DNA from: Gymnopilus junonius | Taxonomy: Eukaryota; Basidiomycota; Agaricomycetes; Agaricales; Galerinaceae | Reading direction: 5' to 3' | Length of the DNA: 64,000 nt | Assembly (NCBI GenBank): GCA_015501075.1 | Contig: JADNYJ010000002.1 | Span: forward strand, 930,001 to 994,000 | Shown: positions 60,292-64,000 of the stretch, piece after piece | Numbering within the stretch: the stretch's first letter is position 1 | Layout: each line of letters opens with the position of its first letter | Notes under the pieces: model-generated | Seen by the model: the letters and a program-made list of their open reading frames with translations, nothing else | Told to the model about the DNA's origin: nothing | The model's database searches: none | Program-made: the position numbers and the translations under genes

Positions 60292-62800
60292 TTAGTGTCG
60301 TCCTGGTTGACCAACGTCATCTTCGATCTTCCACATTCCAACTTCACGCATAGCCTCCACGTCGCCTGCAGCTAATCCAGGTTCCTCCAGCAGGGAGCTG
60401 ACCATTTGCCATGGGTCTCTCCCACCACCCCATCGTAAAACTTCGCGTTTATACTTTTCGCCCGTCTCCCGGTCAAGAGGGTCGTTCGAGAAAACATTCC
60501 GCCAGACTCGTGAAGCAATAGCACGGTCGAATAGGTAGGAATAGTATGTAGCACCATACCCAAAGAGGTGCCCAAACTGTGTTTGAAAGGAGGTGCCGGG
60601 GACGTGTGGTATTAAGCCACGAGTATCATGCAGTTTCGCGAGCTCGGCTGTTGAATCAAAAGGAGAATCGAGGACGGCAGGTGAGTGATATACTTGGTCT
60701 ACAGCAGCGAGCAAGATTTGTGAGTAGGTATCGATAGCTTGACATGGATCGCTGTGGTGGTTGCCTATTTGTCGCGAGGTTGAATCTTCGAGTGCGAAGA
60801 GGGAGAGGACTTTTGGAGAATTTAGGAAGTGTTCCATGAGGATGGAAGGTAATTCCACAAAATCTGTGGCACACCGAGTGCCAGCAACGTTTTGGTATTC
60901 AGTCCGGCCAATCATAGCTAACAGTCGCTGAGGTAAGTGAAATACTTCCCGTCATAATAAGGGTACTCACAATGCATTGCATGTCCCATCTCATGGAATA
61001 GAGTTAGGACTTCATGCCATTCCAGGATTGTTGGACCTTTCACGACAGACGGACGAGGGAACTCGCATAGCAAGACAACCAGAGGTAGTTGAAAAACACC
61101 CTCTTGGTTGGGAAGGCGGTGTCGCTTGACTGCCTCAAACTCTTCTGACTCCTGTATCCGTAGTTCCATCCCCTCAACCGTGCCATCCCTATACTGATCA
61201 TCGTCGTCTGTTCTGCGAGAGCACCGGACGGTATAATGAGCAGCTCCACTAGCCTTGCCTCTCCTTGCAAGTAGATCCGCGTATATCCATCCTATAATTC
61301 CCTTATCCTGATCCACGACCTCTAATTTGTGCACATCATTACTCCAGACTTCTCCTGAAACAGAAGTAGCAGGTCGAAGTGATATGCCGTACAGATGCTG
61401 GAATAAACGAGAAAGTGCCATAAACACTGTTCCGAGTGTTAGAGGTGGTAGTGGTATAGGTGGTGCAGGTGGTTCCGGAGGGCAGTAAAAGTCTCTATCC
61501 CATGCCTGGATTATTGGTAAAGCTGCAAGACCGTGGTGGGCCTGTTTTCGTTGACTTAACGTATGCAGAGCACGCCTGGCAAATGGTCGCGTGTGCTTCA
61601 TAAGGGCATCAAGGAAATTGTAAACATTATCTACACAGAAAAAGATGAATCTTAAATAGTCAGTACTTTTTGCAGAGGACGCACCTGGCGTCTTAGCCAT
61701 TTTATCATCAAGCGTCATGTGTGCAAAGCTCTCTCGGCCAACCAACTGTGCTAGCTCGGCCCTCTTCCTCAGCAGGGTCTCTAGAACCTCAATTTGGTCA
61801 GGAGTACTCGAGTTCGCTGCCACATAACTTTCCGCCTTGGACCTTCCTCTGGAGCAGAACGCATGATCATCTGGGCTTGCATTGAACCTGGGTAAATAAG
61901 GAGATCACGCTGAGTGAACTGTGCTTGAAGCTGCAGTCTGACACCATGCCCTTGTCCTTGAGTCCTGCTAGCTCTGACGACTTTATTGCCGCTGGAGCTC
62001 GAGGTGCATTGGCTCCTTCGAGGAATTGCCGACCAAGAACAAGAATATCAGAGGAAAGTGACACGAATTTGTTCCGATCAGCTGGAGGCAGGTCAATACC
62101 GGACTTCTCAAAGTCGCGCCAAAATATCAAGGCTGTCTGATAGGCTTCGGGTCTAAGAGTCTTGACAATCGACGGGATCGGACAGTACGGCTTTGAGGAC
62201 CTGTTCAAAAGACATGAATAAAGGAATGAACGAGAGTAACTGGATGCTATACACACCTCGTTCAGACCAAACATGAGTATTCAATACGTTCATGAACTCG
62301 CACAGAGTTTCGTATGCCGTATTTGCAGCGTCCACCCATAGCCGATCCGGATGCGCATTCCGGACAAGCTCTGCAAGATCAATGACACCGCAGAGCATGT
62401 CGCTCAGACGGTCAAGGTTCTTCACTACCTTGAGCATCTCGTCTCGCGATTCCCTTGACCGAAGGATGCGGTTTGTAAGCAGTTGCGCGCGAACGACCGT
62501 AGCATCGGCAAGTGATATAAGAGCTGCGGGCTGGGTGAGTGTGGGATGGCCAAAGAGACCTGTTACAGGGAATGGTGATGACCTGAAGGTAGATTGGGGG
62601 TTATCGAACACGGTTATTAGGTTCTTGTCGTCGACGGAAGCGGGGATGAAGTGAGTAGCAAAGTTCCTTGGGGGATCATGGTGGGCCAAAAGACAGCCGC
62701 GGAATCTGAACTTTGGTTTGGATGAAAGCGCCCTCCTGGCCGAACTCGGCAAGCATAAATACGAGTGAAAGAACGCAACTGTCTCCTCTCCTTGGCTCAA
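60292..62800 (-). CDS. MIP: Mitochondrial intermediate peptidase (Oct1/MIP), M3 metalloprotease, frame damaged
   Basis: The last exons 60292-60917 and 60971-61630 are in phase and hold the zinc-protease motif HEMGHAMH near 60990 (within [17 protein letters not shown]), then [20 protein letters not shown] and the C-terminal [20 protein letters not shown]. The 5' part has [35 protein letters not shown] and [19 protein letters not shown] removes an octapeptide from matrix precursors after MPP cleavage. It is the classical marker gene beside the A mating-type locus. Four one-base discrepancies occur: extra bases in 62269-62271 and 62174-62176, and missing ones near 61944 and 61826. A start codon is not visible in the frame; the basic presequence ([15 protein letters not shown]) may need one more correction near 62755, so the 5' boundary is provisional. 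Confidence 0.93.
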
Positions 62801-63023
62801 CTATGCAGATTGAAAGCACGCACAGTCCAGAGTAGCCCTAATCAGTCACGTGATAACTCCTTGCGTAAATGGCGCTTTCCGATTGGTCCAATGCACCGGA
62901 TAATAAAATCTCGTATATATTATATGCTGCTAAATACTGTGTAATGTGAGAAGTAGATGTCAGAGGTCGGCCACCAGATAGTAAAGATCTAGATAATTAT
63001 GTCCTGCAAGGTAGCCAGGCAGC

Positions 63024-64000
63024 CTAAGGAGATGTTACGGTGACGGACTTCCTTCCAAGACCATATTTGTGTTTGATTGCGCATCTTCTGAATCTTCTAC
63101 ATAATTTAGCATTTCGCTCATTCATATCGGAAGACTTTGAAGGGCTAGGAGGTTTGTGGGATGACGCTGCTGGTATTGGCTCAACTGCGTACACCCAGAA
63201 CTTAGATTTTTTCTTGCCCGCTATCTGTTCCATGGCAATCTCAGTCGGTTTCAGGGCAGCTGCGCCCGAGGCTTTGACCCTGATGCCGTTACCCAAGCCA
63301 TGAGGATCTGAAGGGCCGCTATCGGTCGATGGAGCGCTTGCTGTACTTTCTTCAGTGCGAGCACGTTTACGTCTTGGTTCCACATCTAGCAAGGCGTCAC
63401 CACCCGATAAGCGTGTAGAACGACGTTCTCCACGCCAAAGCCCAGAATCAGAGGAGCCTTCACGCTTGCCGTTGGCGTTTACAGTTGAAGTCCGCGTTGA
63501 CCGTCGAGTACCTACAGAGGGACCAGCACGGCTCTTCGACCATCATTTAAGTAACCTTGCTCGTATTCATCGTCCGGACGCTCTTCGTCTTGGTATGATA
63601 TTCATCCCCATGTCCTGTTCGTCCCAAAAATAGGAAGTCAGCTTAGAAAAGTCACAGCTCGTTACCCATGCTTGCCACTCGCCTCTGTATCAAAATCATT
63701 ACTATAAACGTAATCGGGTTTTCGCGTTTGTCGACGTGTCCTTGTCTGTCTTACCTCCGCTTGAGCAAGGAGGAGTCTTTTCTGTTCAATCTTTTTCCTG
63801 ACTCTTTGGACGCGCTATTCATTTTTTTAAAAAGAAAATCCCAATTAGCGCAACGCGAACAAAATAGGAAGAAAGGAAAAAGTATCAGGGTAAACATGAT
63901 AAGGGTCCTTACACGGCTATATATTTTAAGAAAGCCACTTACCGCGAGCTCCACGTCAATAGCCTCGATGCGTGCTTCGAGAGCCGCGATCAGGGTGATA
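63024..64000 (-). CDS. Putative WHIM-like chromatin protein (5' part outside window)
   Basis: The gene enters from the right edge on the minus strand and stops at 63024. The exons seen are coiled and basic (ALEARIEAIDVELA, then RVQRVRKKIEQKRLLLAQAE), followed by RTRRQTRKPDYVYSNDFDTE. After an acidic stretch come NDGRRAVLVPL, LWRGERRSTRLSGG, PRRKRARTEES and KFWVYAVEPIP. The LWRGERRSTRL block is, to my recollection, a feature of basidiomycete WHIM1-type proteins linked to ISWI remodelers. That is a tentative label. Frame continuity between 63570 and 63660 fails, again in a way one missing or extra base would explain. The N-terminal domains lie beyond base 64000. Confidence 0.5.

Overview
This window is eukaryotic nuclear DNA from a mushroom-forming basidiomycete (Agaricomycetes, most likely Agaricales; species not determinable by eye). 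Genes are densely packed and cut by many 45-70 bp GT-AG introns, proteins are Ser/Pro-rich, and the right part holds the classic homeodomain (A / MAT-HD) mating-type locus with its conserved flanking genes. I reconstructed about 30 protein-coding genes by hand splicing; exon lists are given where phases close exactly. No rRNA, tRNA or CRISPR was recognised.

Layout. 0-12 kb: a multi-RRM RNA-binding gene (partial), RPB6, then on the minus strand an Hst3/Hst4-type sirtuin, a secreted RNase T2, the meiotic recombinase DMC1 (18 exons) and spliceosome factor CWC25. 12-25 kb: a voltage-sensor-domain-only membrane protein, a Ser/Pro-rich unknown, the endocytic adaptor SLA2, the COX assembly factor SURF1, a large unknown membrane protein and an unknown CxxC protein. 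26-35 kb: TFIIIB subunit BDP1, an NDUFA9/Coq11-like SDR, an MFS transporter, an old-yellow-enzyme reductase and a fructosamine-kinase-like gene. 35-51 kb: RPB2, a GOST/PTM1 seven-TM protein, sorting nexin SNX4/ATG24, REV7 (Pol zeta HORMA subunit), an ABC1-family kinase (YPL109C/CQD1 type), glycogenin and a small LEA-like protein. 52.3-53.2 kb: a non-autonomous long-TIR transposon with a perfect 9-bp target duplication (Mutator-like). 54.5-62.8 kb: the A mating-type locus, in the order beta-flanking gene (+), HD2 (-), HD1 (+), MIP (-). 63-64 kb: a partial WHIM-like chromatin protein.

How the genes relate: most are unrelated housekeeping genes carried by conserved gene order. The exception is the HD1/HD2 pair, whose products from different parental haplotypes form the heterodimer that switches on dikaryotic development. 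Meiosis and genome-maintenance genes (DMC1, REV7, the sirtuin) lie on the same segment.

Caution about sequence quality: conserved single-copy genes (RPB2, MIP, MFS, OYE, SNX4, glycogenin, HD2) contain many isolated one-base indels, mostly shortened 2-5-base homopolymers. In RPB2 about eleven fall within 1.6 kb. This looks like unpolished long-read consensus, not biology, and affected reading frames should be read with that in mind.
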